Part shown: positions 34,172 to 44,900 of the stretch, one piece after another
How the letters are laid out: the number at the start of each line of letters is the position of its first letter
Position numbering within the stretch: position 1 is the first letter of the stretch
Source: Mesaphorura yosii
Taxonomy: Eukaryota; Arthropoda; Collembola; Poduromorpha; Tullbergiidae
Length of the DNA stretch: 64,000 nucleotides
Assembly (NCBI GenBank): GCA_009869945.1
Contig: WIXG01000227.1
Span: 1 to 64,000 of the forward strand
Reading direction: 5' to 3'
Translations under genes and position numbers: made by a program
Notes under the pieces: model-generated
The model's input: the letters and a program-made list of their open reading frames with translations, nothing else
Told to the model about the DNA's origin: nothing
Databases searched by the model: none

Positions 34172-35266
34172 ATGCGTTTAATCAAGGTAAAACACAACAG
34201 AAGATACCATTGGCCGTTCTATCCGTGAATTTGTGCTAATAAAAAAAGTGACGCTTGTGACTTCGTCTTGAATGGTAACGATTATTTTCATTTTCTAGTT
34301 AGTTTCACTGCTCGCCTGCCTCCTCGGCACTGCCTTCGGTCAGTACCAACACGGAGGCTACCTGGGCGGGAGTTATTACGATGATTATGGCGGTGGACTC
34401 GCTGGCTACTCCGGGCACGGACACGGACATCTTGGTCACGCGTACGCTGCTCCTCCCGTGGTGAAAGCGCATGTGCCACTCGTGAAAGAGCACGTCGTTG
34501 ATTATGACGTAAGTTAACTATTTTCCGTAGGCACTATTCGTCAGATTTGACGAGAAGCTCTAGGATGTGAAAACGAGACAAATTGTGTACAGGCGTATCC
34601 AAAATACTCGTACGCGTACGGAGTCAACGATCACAGCACTGGGGACGTGAAGAAGCACGAGGAGACGCGTGATGGTGACGTCGTAAAGGGACAGTATTCG
34701 CTTGTTGAACCAGATGGTTCAGTACGAACAGTCACGTGAGTCTTCTATACTAATACAGAATTAGACGAATATTTGCAAATTCTGGTGAGATACCATGCCC
34801 TCATCCTGCGTCCGCGACTTGCAGGTACACTGCTGATCATCACAACGGATTCAACGCAGTTGTGGAGAAGTCAGCACCCACAATTCATGCCCACGCCATC
34901 AAGAAGACTGTTGTCCCCATCGCGCCAGCTCCGGCTTACGTCGCCAAAGCCGCGCCAGTGTATGACTACGACTACGGTCATCACGGCCATGGGTACGGTG
35001 GACACATTGCCCACGCATATGGAGCACCCACCTACGCCGCGCCCATTGTGAAAGCAGCTCTTCCAGTCAGAGCCACACCCGTACTGAAGGCCTACGGTCA
35101 CCATTTGGGTCACTCTGGCTACGCCCAAGTGTCGCACGGTTCGGCCGTAACCCACTACGCACCAGCAGTAACAAAAGCTTATCCAGCGGTGGCACACGCC
35201 CACGCCTATCCAGCAGCGCCTCATCACGGCTACGGGGCGTACGACAACTTTCACTCCTTCCATTAA
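34172..35266 (+). CDS. RR-2 cuticle protein, histidine/alanine rich
   Basis: Four exons (34172-34186, 34299-34508, 34593-34735, 34825-35266) join in phase to 269 residues. A five-residue first exon plus exon 2 make the signal peptide ([13 protein letters not shown]). A Gly/His/Tyr-rich segment follows, then the RR-2 chitin-binding domain: [55 protein letters not shown]. The long tail is rich in Ala, Pro, Val, His and Tyr with YGHH-type repeats, typical of hard-cuticle proteins. The domain is split by an intron after RTVT, a position not shared with the gene at 25778. Secreted; binds chitin. TATA box at 33990. Confidence 0.92.
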
Positions 35267-36286
35267 CGAGCGATGAAAGCGATTAACATCAGAGCCAAGC
35301 ACGGCATGCAAAGCAAAGCGTAGAGCAGCGTAACGACTCGTTTAACCTAATTAAATTAATTATTGTTTTATATTATCCTGACATGTCATGTAGTCATATA
35401 ACTTTTAACTCATTGCCTGACGTGACGAGCGAGCGAGCGCCCGATCGACAGCCGAGGACGACGACTCTACCTTGCAGCAACACAATGGATATTACACAAC
35501 AACAATGGCAAAAGTCAATCAGCACCAAGAGCTCAGGCTCAGCGTAGCCGTAGTCACCGTAAATTATGATTTCCCGAACAAACTTGTTCTGATTCCCACA
35601 ACGTGCAGCGCAGTGTCCCAATGGAACAATTGCCAGATTACTTCACGCACGCTTGGGAATTGGGCACGTAATTCTTTGAACTGTGAGAAACTCTTTTTAT
35701 GACCGCCTTGCCACTTGCTGTTGCAGTATTCTTTACACTCACTTCTCTGTGAAATTCCTTCTTCTGATAAGACCAACAGTGACGAGCAGTATTATGGATC
35801 ACCAGAACAGAAATACAGAAATGGTCAATGCAACGACAAGAAGACACGATACGCAAATTTGTTTCATTGTGTGGGTTATCAACAATTCGATATCTAAATT
35901 TGCAACTAACTCGGCTGCCGCCTGCGCCGTGCGCCTGACTTCCGCTGCACTCACTTTCGTTCTTTTATGAATTTTCTTATGGTTATCGTTAGTATAGAGT
36001 AAAGAGTATTAATGTAGTAGTCTTAATTGTCCAACAGCGAGAAAATTACCATGTGCCATTTTAGCATAACACTCGTAAGTCCTTTCTACTTAGCCGTAGC
36101 TGGTAGCTTAGCATTAGAACCAAACCAAGTAATACGAATTTTCAAAGCCCGATTTTCTATGGATTGACTTATAATGACATGACTTTTTAATGATATTTTC
36201 TGCCCACATTTTCCATTACAACTCCTCCTAACTGTAATAAATTCGACTCTTTCACCTGCTTAAAATATTCGTTTATTTCACTCGAA
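35267..36286. other. Gap between cuticle gene and PEX2
   Basis: AT-rich, no supported gene. A second frame at 36504-36187 on the minus strand overlaps the PEX2 end and is discussed there. Confidence 0.35.
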
Positions 36287-37393
36287 TCATGCGGCATGCA
36301 CTCGACAAGAATTGCGTCCATTAGCAATATCAGTCTCAAGCGTCGGATTGGATTTGATACAATAATAGCAAAATGTGCAACCCGCAACGGGGGTTGGAAT
36401 GGTCGCAATGTCCTTGCAATAGCAACACACTGAAACTGCGTCTTCTGAGTCTGGGTCGGTGGCAACCTCGATTCTGGACCCCGACGCGTGTGAAAGAGAT
36501 TCATTCGGGTTGACCAGACGTGCTAAATAAGTTCGACACCGGTGCAGCTTGATTATGGGTAGCACGATTGTTAAAAAATCCTGTAGAAATCAAACCATGA
36601 TTGATAAAATTTTCTGTACAAATTTTACGGAGCCTTGGGAGAACTCACAGCAAAATAGTGCCAAACAAGTTGCCTTGTCTGGCTCGAAGAGTAGTCTGCT
36701 GTCGGAGTTTGTTGTAACGCTGGGTTCGAGATCATTGCCAGCTGAGTTAAGCGGTGCGCTAGTGACGGATAATGTCCATTGCGGAGAAAAATGCACAGGT
36801 TGAGGAATTGACTGGCTTTGACAACAGTGTCCACCCACTTCCAATACATAGGCTGCACAAATTAAAAAGGTACAAAATCAGACCCCAAGTTCATGAATTT
36901 TTATAAGTAATCCTGCGCAGTAGCATACATTTACATTGATGGTGATGATGCTTCGCTCCAGCTTCCTGTAAATGTAAGGTACAAGTGCTTCTAGTGTGAA
37001 TAGTAAGGTTAACTGAGCTTTTCGGCGTCGGCTTGACGGTGAGGTTAAATATGTGAGACCAAGGAGATTCTGGCCAACACTGTGCCCTTTGTCATGCGTC
37101 GAGTACTGCAGAAGATGGAAAGAAGCATTCGGAATTCTACATTAGCACACAGGTGTACGATGTCAATTCAAGTAGTTACCTTCCACAGCAGGAATTTGAT
37201 TAGAAGTTGTACTTCGTCAGTCCATCGATTCAACTGCAAAGCAACAGACGATTCTTAGTGCATGGTGATGACAGCCCACCGAAATATCGGGCACTGATAC
37301 CTGGAGTGAGTTCAAAACTGGAGAGATTGTTTCTAGCAAGATCCGCAAAAGTTCTGAATCCAAAACTAAGGAGTCCAGCACACGAACCCGCAT
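36287..37393 (-). CDS. PEX2: Peroxisome biogenesis factor 2 (peroxin-2)
   Basis: Five minus-strand exons, all phase 0 (37393-37301, 37233-37180, 37105-36935, 36852-36649, 36580-36287), give 271 residues. Human PEX2 is about 305. Matching features: VRVLDSLVLDSELLRILLE at the start, VQLLIKFLLWK, GHSVGQNLLGLTY, SRRRKAQLTLLFTLEALVPY, FLNLCIFLRNGHYPSLAHRL, LVWHYFADFLTIVLPIIKL. PEX2 sits in the peroxisome membrane and, with PEX10 and PEX12, ubiquitinates the receptor PEX5 for recycling. The C-terminal RING is odd: C226-x2-C229, C242, C245-x2-C248, C266-x2-H269. The usual fourth ligand (His in GCEHIFC) is missing because the text reads GCTFC, and the protein stops at 271. A shifted frame continues with ECMPHDSSEINEYF, so an indel near 36330 is possible. 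Confidence 0.8.
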
Positions 37394-37847
37394 TCTGGCT
37401 CTGCCTCCTCTATCCTTCTGTCGTTTAAAACATGAATACCGATACTAGTACCAACTTAGCCCATCAGGTCTAGTGCATTTCAGCTACCTCAGCTTTAATC
37501 AAGATTAACCGAATTGTCAACAACCATCGACACTAGTTGTCCCACTCTCAAAACTCACTATTCAAGAACATCATGACTCAATTACCTGCGTTTCAACGTA
37601 CATTTCAGCTTGAAACTCAAACATTTGAATCGGGTTCTTGTGTGAGCCACATACCAGCGACTCTACCCAACGCAATTACATGGTCCAGGAAGCAAAACCC
37701 CGCCATGGCTCACAGCGCCAACTGCAAACAAGGAGAGGCAAACAGCTGAAACCTAGTCCTTCTGTATTTGAACTTGAACAGCATTTTGATTTATTGTTTA
37801 CTAATTAAAATTTCAAACTACGCACTTAAATACTGGTCAAGTTCCGC
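37394..37847. other. Short divergent interval between PEX2 and MEAF6
   Basis: The two start codons are 454 bases apart on opposite strands; promoters for both must lie here. No TATA box is obvious. Confidence 0.5.
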
Positions 37848-38669
37848 ATGAATCACATGAAAATGGAAAATAAAGGATCCAACAAGCCAAGTCTTTCGGA
37901 CACTCGAGGAGAACTGGCAGATTTGGTGAAGAGAAGAGCCGAAATTGCCGTAAGACAACTAATTGGCAAAAATAAATACGAAAGTCACTGATTACCCTCA
38001 GAAGAAAGTACTAACTGGCTGTTCAAATGTAATTGCAGGAAACACTGACAAATCTTGAACGACAAATATATGCATTTGAGGGTTCATACTTAGAAGATAC
38101 GCAATTGTATGGTAACATTATCCGCGGATGGGATCGATACATCGGAATGAACCTTGCACCTAGCAGCGGAGCTATTTCAACTCCCACATCCACGGCTGCT
38201 GGCACCAGTGGATCTGGCAAACCAGCAGTGACCTCGAATACTAAACATGATAAGAGGAATCGCAAGTTCAAGGAAGCTGAGCGACTCTTCTCTAAATCAT
38301 CCATTACTTCAATATCGGCTGTGTCTGGCTACATTGATTCACCTGCAATGGACAAGGAAAGGTACGCGACTGAGGCGTAAAACTAGTAGAGTCTATTCTG
38401 TATGGATTTTATCTTACAGAAACAGTGAGTCTGACTCGCACATGAGTGAAGCCAATAATATCGATGACAAGTCTTCACTGGCGGCGACGATTGCTCAGTT
38501 CAATAATGTAGGCAGTAGCAGCAAGCATCACCACCACCATCATCACCATCGTTCCAAAACGTCAACAGGACTGGACGGTTCTACTCATAGCAAAGTTTCC
38601 AAGTCATCTCATAAAATTAAAAAGACTGATAAAGTTAACAATAGCAACAGCAAAGGCAGGCACAAATAA
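37848..38669 (+). CDS. MEAF6: Chromatin modification factor EAF6 (MEAF6)
   Basis: Three exons (37848-37949, 38039-38361, 38420-38669) join in phase to 224 residues. The EAF6 domain is nearly identical to the vertebrate one: [48 protein letters not shown], then [15 protein letters not shown]. It is a small subunit of the NuA4/TIP60 and MOZ/HBO1 histone acetyltransferase complexes in the nucleus; the long helix forms a coiled coil with partners. The tail is lineage specific: a run of eight His and lysine/serine-rich ends. Start: ATG at 37848; a second in-frame Met three residues later is also possible. It faces away from PEX2 with about 450 bases between the starts, so a shared bidirectional promoter is possible. 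Confidence 0.92.
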
Positions 38670-39156
38670 CGTTGGACCCATAGTGTGGCTGAGAGTTTGG
38701 ATGTTGAATTAGTTTTATTAGAATTCCAGATCCATAATCAATATTAAGCGTGTACAAATGCGAATATGCGAAACTTCGTAGATACTTCAAATGTAAAATG
38801 TGTCTGTGAGGTTTGGAGATTCCGATTCTAGCAAGGATCATGTGCAGAAATAATTTAACAGTAACACTATGTACGTAATTTTAAACTAGCTGGGTGGTTC
38901 TCTCGTCGTATTTATGTAATTAATATACCTTTCAGCATTTAAAATCCATTCTGCACTCAATAATGTACTGGTAATAGTTTAATTACAAGGCTCTAATTCA
39001 GTTGGAGGCTAAAAGGTAATGTACGCTGTAAGAAACATAACAGAAGAAAGTAAGAAAGAAGTATTAAATGTAAGCCATTTAACAGTTTCAAACCATCACA
39101 AATCAGAATCCAAAATCACAGGATCCTAGGGTCAGTCTTCTCTGATTGTGAGGCTC
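38670..39156. other. Convergent interval between MEAF6 and OSTM1
   Basis: Only 3' sequence for both genes; AT-rich. No other feature. Confidence 0.4.
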
Positions 39157-40713
39157 TTAAAATTCAACTGTTGCACGGCGTCTGGACATTGACGCTGATT
39201 GTGACGAAATGGATGGTCGGAAGACGGCTGGAATATCGGAAGCTGGTGGGTGCAAAGTTTGGCTTCCACCAACGACGTCAATACTGGCTGAACTTTGTGA
39301 ACCATGAAATCCGAAAATTTCTGCCAATACTGCCATGCGTTTCTCTGATAAATGCAGCCAGAGTAAACTCATCAAATATCGAATCATTTATGGCACGAAA
39401 AGATTGACATGAACTTACGTTTAAGTACATCAGACTGTTGCTTTTTGGAAAGAACAAATGCGAGGGGATAAAAGACGACTGGAATCAGCGCGACTAGCGA
39501 TATTCCGAAGATTATACCAAACTCAATCCGTCGAACTGGCATGCAGTGGTACACCCGACTCCACATCTCGCGAGTTGTGTTCATCTAACGATTCAGAAAG
39601 TCAATTCTGCACATTTGTAATGCACCATGCACGGTTCTGAAGGTCTTACTGTGTCCACGATGTCAAGGCAAATGTTATCATCAGTCGTATCACGAATGAT
39701 CACATAAATGTCGTTCATATCTTGGTACCAAGGCTTGCAGTCTTCGCAACTGCCATTTGAGAACACGTCGAAACACTCTCGAACTAGGCTGTACGACTCT
39801 TCGAAGCTTTTAGTGTCATTGGTCAACTGAGGAACCAATTTTTCATTGTCATCCTTCTCAAAGCAATCTGTACTCATAAGGTGGTGTGGTTAATTAATTT
39901 GCGCCCTACCATTGTGTATTTGTGTGACATAGTCAGAATTTCCTTACTATCACAGTTTCCTTCCTTCCACAGCGATTTGACATAATGGAACGCGGCGGAC
40001 ACAATTTCTATTCGATCTCGATTTAAATAGTATTCTGAACATTCTGTGCCGAGTTCATCAATTGTCTGAGGTGGTAAATCAGAAATCATTATCATTTTAT
40101 CTATCATTATTTAATTTCTTCCTCACGTACGCTGATAAACTCCTTATGGCTTGACAAGACGTTCAGATATTGACCCACACAAAGTCCACAAATGTGAATT
40201 GGTCGTGCATTTGTGACTGAACACAGTGTAAAGTTTGAGACAGCTTCACCAAATTTCTGTGCCGCAACTGAAGTTTACAAATTAAAAAATGCGTGTAAGA
40301 AAACCAGCAAAGCAACAAGGTTAGCAGGTACATAAAGTCGTCACTGGGCACTTTGTAGCTAACCTCTACACGTATCCGACGGATTGAGAACAAACCCCAA
40401 TTCCTCCTCAATCTGAAACGTGAGATTATTCTTGTTCAAGAAATCGTACGAAGCGTCGATACTCTGTTCGTTCGGTTCGATGTCATCTCCAGTGACAGTG
40501 ATTGATCTCAAATATCTTGACCTCTTGTAGCCAATTCCATCGGCACCACTGCTATCGCATCTAGCGGATACAGATCACGAATTCACCCCACATTTTAATC
40601 AGTGGACGCCCATTGCCCAATGCCTTGGAAGAAGACACTTACATTCTGCTAATGTGCAGGACAGCAAAGAGGAACAGGAGTACCACAGATTCCGTCGATA
40701 CGATCGCCACCAT
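39157..40713 (-). CDS. OSTM1: OSTM1 (osteopetrosis-associated transmembrane protein 1) homologue
   Basis: Seven minus-strand exons (40713-40643, 40560-40364, 40267-40131, 40065-39948, 39867-39650, 39584-39419, 39344-39157) join in phase to 364 residues; human OSTM1 is 334. Signal peptide: STESVVLLFLFAVLHISR. The luminal part has the expected Cys-rich pattern (SNFTLCSVTNARPIHIC, GTECSEYYLNRDRIEIV, GSCEDCKPWYQ, NICLDIVDTMNTTREMW). One membrane helix (about residues 267-292, FGIIFGISLVALIPVVFY) is followed by a cytosolic tail. In vertebrates OSTM1 is the essential beta subunit of the lysosomal chloride/proton exchanger CLC-7. The model stays in phase through all six introns. No single long frame spans this gene, so it is easily missed. 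Confidence 0.85.
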
Positions 40714-41991
40714 GTTGTCCAGAACCCAGAGGCCTATTCTCTAATGAGCAATTAGTGTAAGTTGTCCATAATCTGATGAAAAAACAAACCCATAAATGCG
40801 TTAATTAAAGTTATAGGAGATCTCGAAGGGGCTCAACTGTTGAATGCCACTGTTCTATTTTGAATTCACGATTTTTACACATAAATGGTTTACAGGTTTC
40901 ATGAATGAATGGTTCAAGTTTATAATTTTAGTACGTGTCGGTTCACCAAACTGTATCTTGCCAATTTTGAAGCAGTTACCAGTTAACGCCCACTTAATCC
41001 GATGCACCAATTTGCTACAAACTCAAAGATCCAAATTCAATTTGGATCTTACCAAATTTTTTGCGTTGCAGTTTTTGCAGTTGCTTCCATTGAACCTGTT
41101 TAATTAGAATTTTTCCGTCTTTGAATTGCAGAATTTAATTTAATTTATGCTGACTATGCTCTACGTGATTCCTTTTAACATTAAACACAATACCAAATAC
41201 AAAACATAACCTCGTAACCGTAATTCGTAACTTTTGCAGAGCTCATCATGACTTTATTTACATGCGCGAGTCGTAAGTGTCTCAAGTACAAGTGCGATGT
41301 GAGATACGAACTGACTGAGCAACCAAGCAAGCACGTGAAAGTGAAATACCATTTAAAACTCTGTCGTCGCCAGTACTTTCTTGCAGCTCATGGGCTTATG
41401 TTTCGTACACATTCCATGACAACCCGATCCTTCATTCAATTGAATCAGTAATAAAACTCGACTCGCAACCACAACACAACCGAAGTCGACGGAGTGTATA
41501 CGAATACGTTGAATTGACTAGAATCTATGAATCTGCAGATGTGCAGCCCAGGCAAGAGCAGATGTACTCGGTTCCGAGCACACGCCAGGCCAGGATGTAT
41601 TACGAAGGAACAATCATGCATTCAATGGAACTGAAGAAGATTGCGACATTCGTTCTTTTATTGTGTGTACCCAGTAAATAGTCGGTAGGGAAGATGTGCT
41701 CTGGGAACGGGAACAGGGCTTGGCTGCCTCTGGACTTTGACATTATACATCTTGACTTGGTACTAAGCTAAGCTAGGCTAGGGCTCTGTTCTGTATCTGC
41801 AGTGTAATGTTGTGAGTCATTTAATTTGTTCGTGATTCTCGTGTGTTGTATTGTTAATTCAATAAATACTAATCGTCCATTATGTAGCAGTGAAAAAAAT
41901 GTGAATAAGTAAGCTAACCTTCGCTACCGGCAGCTACACTAATTAACTCCAGTCCAATACTTTATTGATCTCATTTCCATACCATACCACA
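40714..41991. other. Gap between OSTM1 and neuroglian
   Basis: No coding frame supported. It must hold the divergent OSTM1 and neuroglian promoters. Confidence 0.4.
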
Positions 41992-44900
41992 ATGATGCTG
42001 TCTCTGGTCGCATTCAAAACAGGGCTGTTGATACTTCTCCTGCACATCGCTGCGACTTCAGCAAGTAAGTTCGGCAACCTATAATTAAATTTATTGAGTT
42101 GACCTCGCCCAAACTACGCGTCGCGCCGATGCGGAAGCTCCAATTTCACTTTTCGGCTCTTTTATTAACGTCGAAAGTGAAACCAATGTTTACACCACAC
42201 ATCTTCGCTTTCTTTGATTGAATGATGAGTCATGTAACAATGCGCCATGAGTTGACAATTGTTTTGCTATTTCAGTACTATCGGTGCAATACCCCCCGCT
42301 AATTATCAAGCAACCCCCGGCTGGAGATCTCCTGTTCCAGGTGGCAATAAGAGTTGATGAAATCCAAAAACCTTTCATCATCGAATGCGAGGCAGAAGGG
42401 TCTCCAGAACCAAATTATAACTGGACCAAGAATGGAGTCCCGTTTAATTGGGAGGTATGACTTGATGTATTTTACTAGCCAGACAAGCAATAACTTAGTT
42501 CATTCATTGAATAGGAACACAGTGATCGCATTGGCCAGCAGGCCGGCCGAGGAACTCTCGTGGTACGGCACCCAGAAGCAGAAGATGCTGGCCAGTATCA
42601 GTGCTTCGCCTACAATGAACTTGGCGTCGCTACATCGAACACGGTGTTCGTTCGAAAGTCGGAGCTCAACTCGTTTAAGGACGACCAAACAATCACAACG
42701 GTCTCTACCCAAGAAGGACAACCTTTCAAATTGCCTTGCGAAGCTCCACACGGATGGCCGAAGCCAATAATTTACTGGATGCTGCAGAATAACCTTGGAG
42801 CATTGAAATCCATCAACACCTCGAGAAATACGGTTGATCCTGAAGGCACGCTGTGGTTTTCCAACGTGACTCTTGGCGACAGGTCTTCCGAGTTCAATTA
42901 TGCTTGTTCAGGTAAAGCTAACTTCTTGGATATCTAGGGTTGTATCAAGTATTATTACTTCTATTACGTACAACAATCACAGTATTTGGTATGATGGTAA
43001 TAAGGAAACAAAATTGAAGAGGATAACTGGATTAACATATATTAACAGATTTCATAAGGTATTACTACCTAATAGTGAGAACGTCGGTCCGATTATCCAC
43101 CAAACGCGTTCGGACCTCCTCGGCCCAGTCCTTGGTAGTTGTAGGCACCAGTCAGACGTTTAAATTTGTCTTCGCCAATTTTTGCCACACGTCCCGTCGG
43201 CACCGTCCGGCAGTTTCTCCAAAATTGTGAGCCTAAAAATCTACCTTCCATGTTCTTCATGCTCATAGTTGAAGTGTACATGTGAGTCTTGACGAAAGCT
43301 GTCAGGATCCAACTTGTACTTAACGAAGTTCTCAATTTGTTGTGGTAAGTTTTTCTGTTGGCCACTAGTTCCCTTATGTGATTTCATTGGATCCAAGTGA
43401 CCACACACGCGACTGTGCACATCTGATGTTGATCCCACATGGCAGGAATACGTGCTCAAGTCTTTGCAGCTGCTGCAACTAACCATGTAGACTACATTTT
43501 CTGAGCTGCAGGTGAACCGCCGGTTAACAGAAATTTCCTTCTCGTGTCCGTGCTTAACTTTAGCGACCGCAGTCACGCAATCCCGGAGATTGCAGTTTGC
43601 CTGTCGACACCAAAATGTCCCTGCGTCAATGTGACCATACCTCGCGTTGTCGTTGATCAGCCGAACAATTTCTGCAAGACATAAATAGTTCAGCACATAG
43701 TTCTTACTTTGTATTCCATATTCAATTCAAAATTATTTCCTTCATACCATCGGAACTGGCATATTTTGAGCACAAACAAACATCACAAGTTCACAATTGC
43801 AATATAATTCATTATTAATTTCAGCATATTCGCCTTTCCGAAACGAGTACAAACTTGGGAATCGAGTTTATCTCAATGTTGCTCCGATGGGTTCAGATTA
43901 CAACAAAGTCGATCCGATGTGGCAGTACACAACGAAAAAGAATGCGGCTGGAATTCGGGGACAGACGCTGGATCTGTGGTGTGTTGCTGGTGGAACGTAA
44001 GTTTCCAACATATAAATCGTTAGGCCTTCCTTTCCTTACACTTCTTGTTCTTGTTGAATTTAGCCCGATTCCTGAGATCCAGTGGTCGAAACGAGGTGGA
44101 CCTCTTCCATTTGATCGAATCGAGTACGATAATTACGGGAAAACTCTGAAAATCATGAACGCAGACTTTTCGGACGAAGGCACTTACTTTTGTGAGGCAG
44201 ATAACGGGATGGGACAAAAACTTAGTCACTCAATATCCGTCACAATCAACGGTCAGTTAGAGTTTATTTTAGAGTTTAGAGTATTTATGGGGGAATTTAT
44301 TTCTTGGTTCCTAATTAACAATTTTTGTGATATAGCCGCCCCGTACTTCAAAGTCGAGCCAGAAATCGTCAATGAAGCAGAAAGTGAAAACGTTGAATTT
44401 ATATGTGAGGCAAATGGCAAACCAAACCCTGACATAAAATGGATCCACAACGGCCAGCCCATCGAACAAGCTCCTCACAACCCCCGCAGGAGAGTTCAGC
44501 GAAATAAAGTGACGCTGTCAAAAATTCTGAAGTCTGACACTGGCAACTATGGTTGTAACGCATCAAATTCTTTGGGCTACGTTTACAAAGACGTCTATCT
44601 CAATGTTTTGGGTAAGTATAGTATGAATGTTTGGGTTTGGGATTCTGAAATCCGACTTGCGCAGTTTTTATGATCTCGTTGGTTTCAGCTCTTCCGCCTG
44701 AATTTACTGAAGTGCCAAAAGATACAACCACAACAGAAGGAAGCACTGTCACAATGACTTGTCGAGTGCTGGGAGCTCCGAAGCCTCAAATTACTTGGGT
44801 TCGCAATGCAATCGAGCTGGAGCCAGCGAAAGACTCTAGAATTAAATTGTTGGGAACCGGAGATTTGCAAATTACAAGAGTCGGCTTCAATGATGCTGGA

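Noticed and set aside
35394..36000. Short frames downstream of the second cuticle gene
   Set aside because: No ATG with coding-like features; AT-rich noise.
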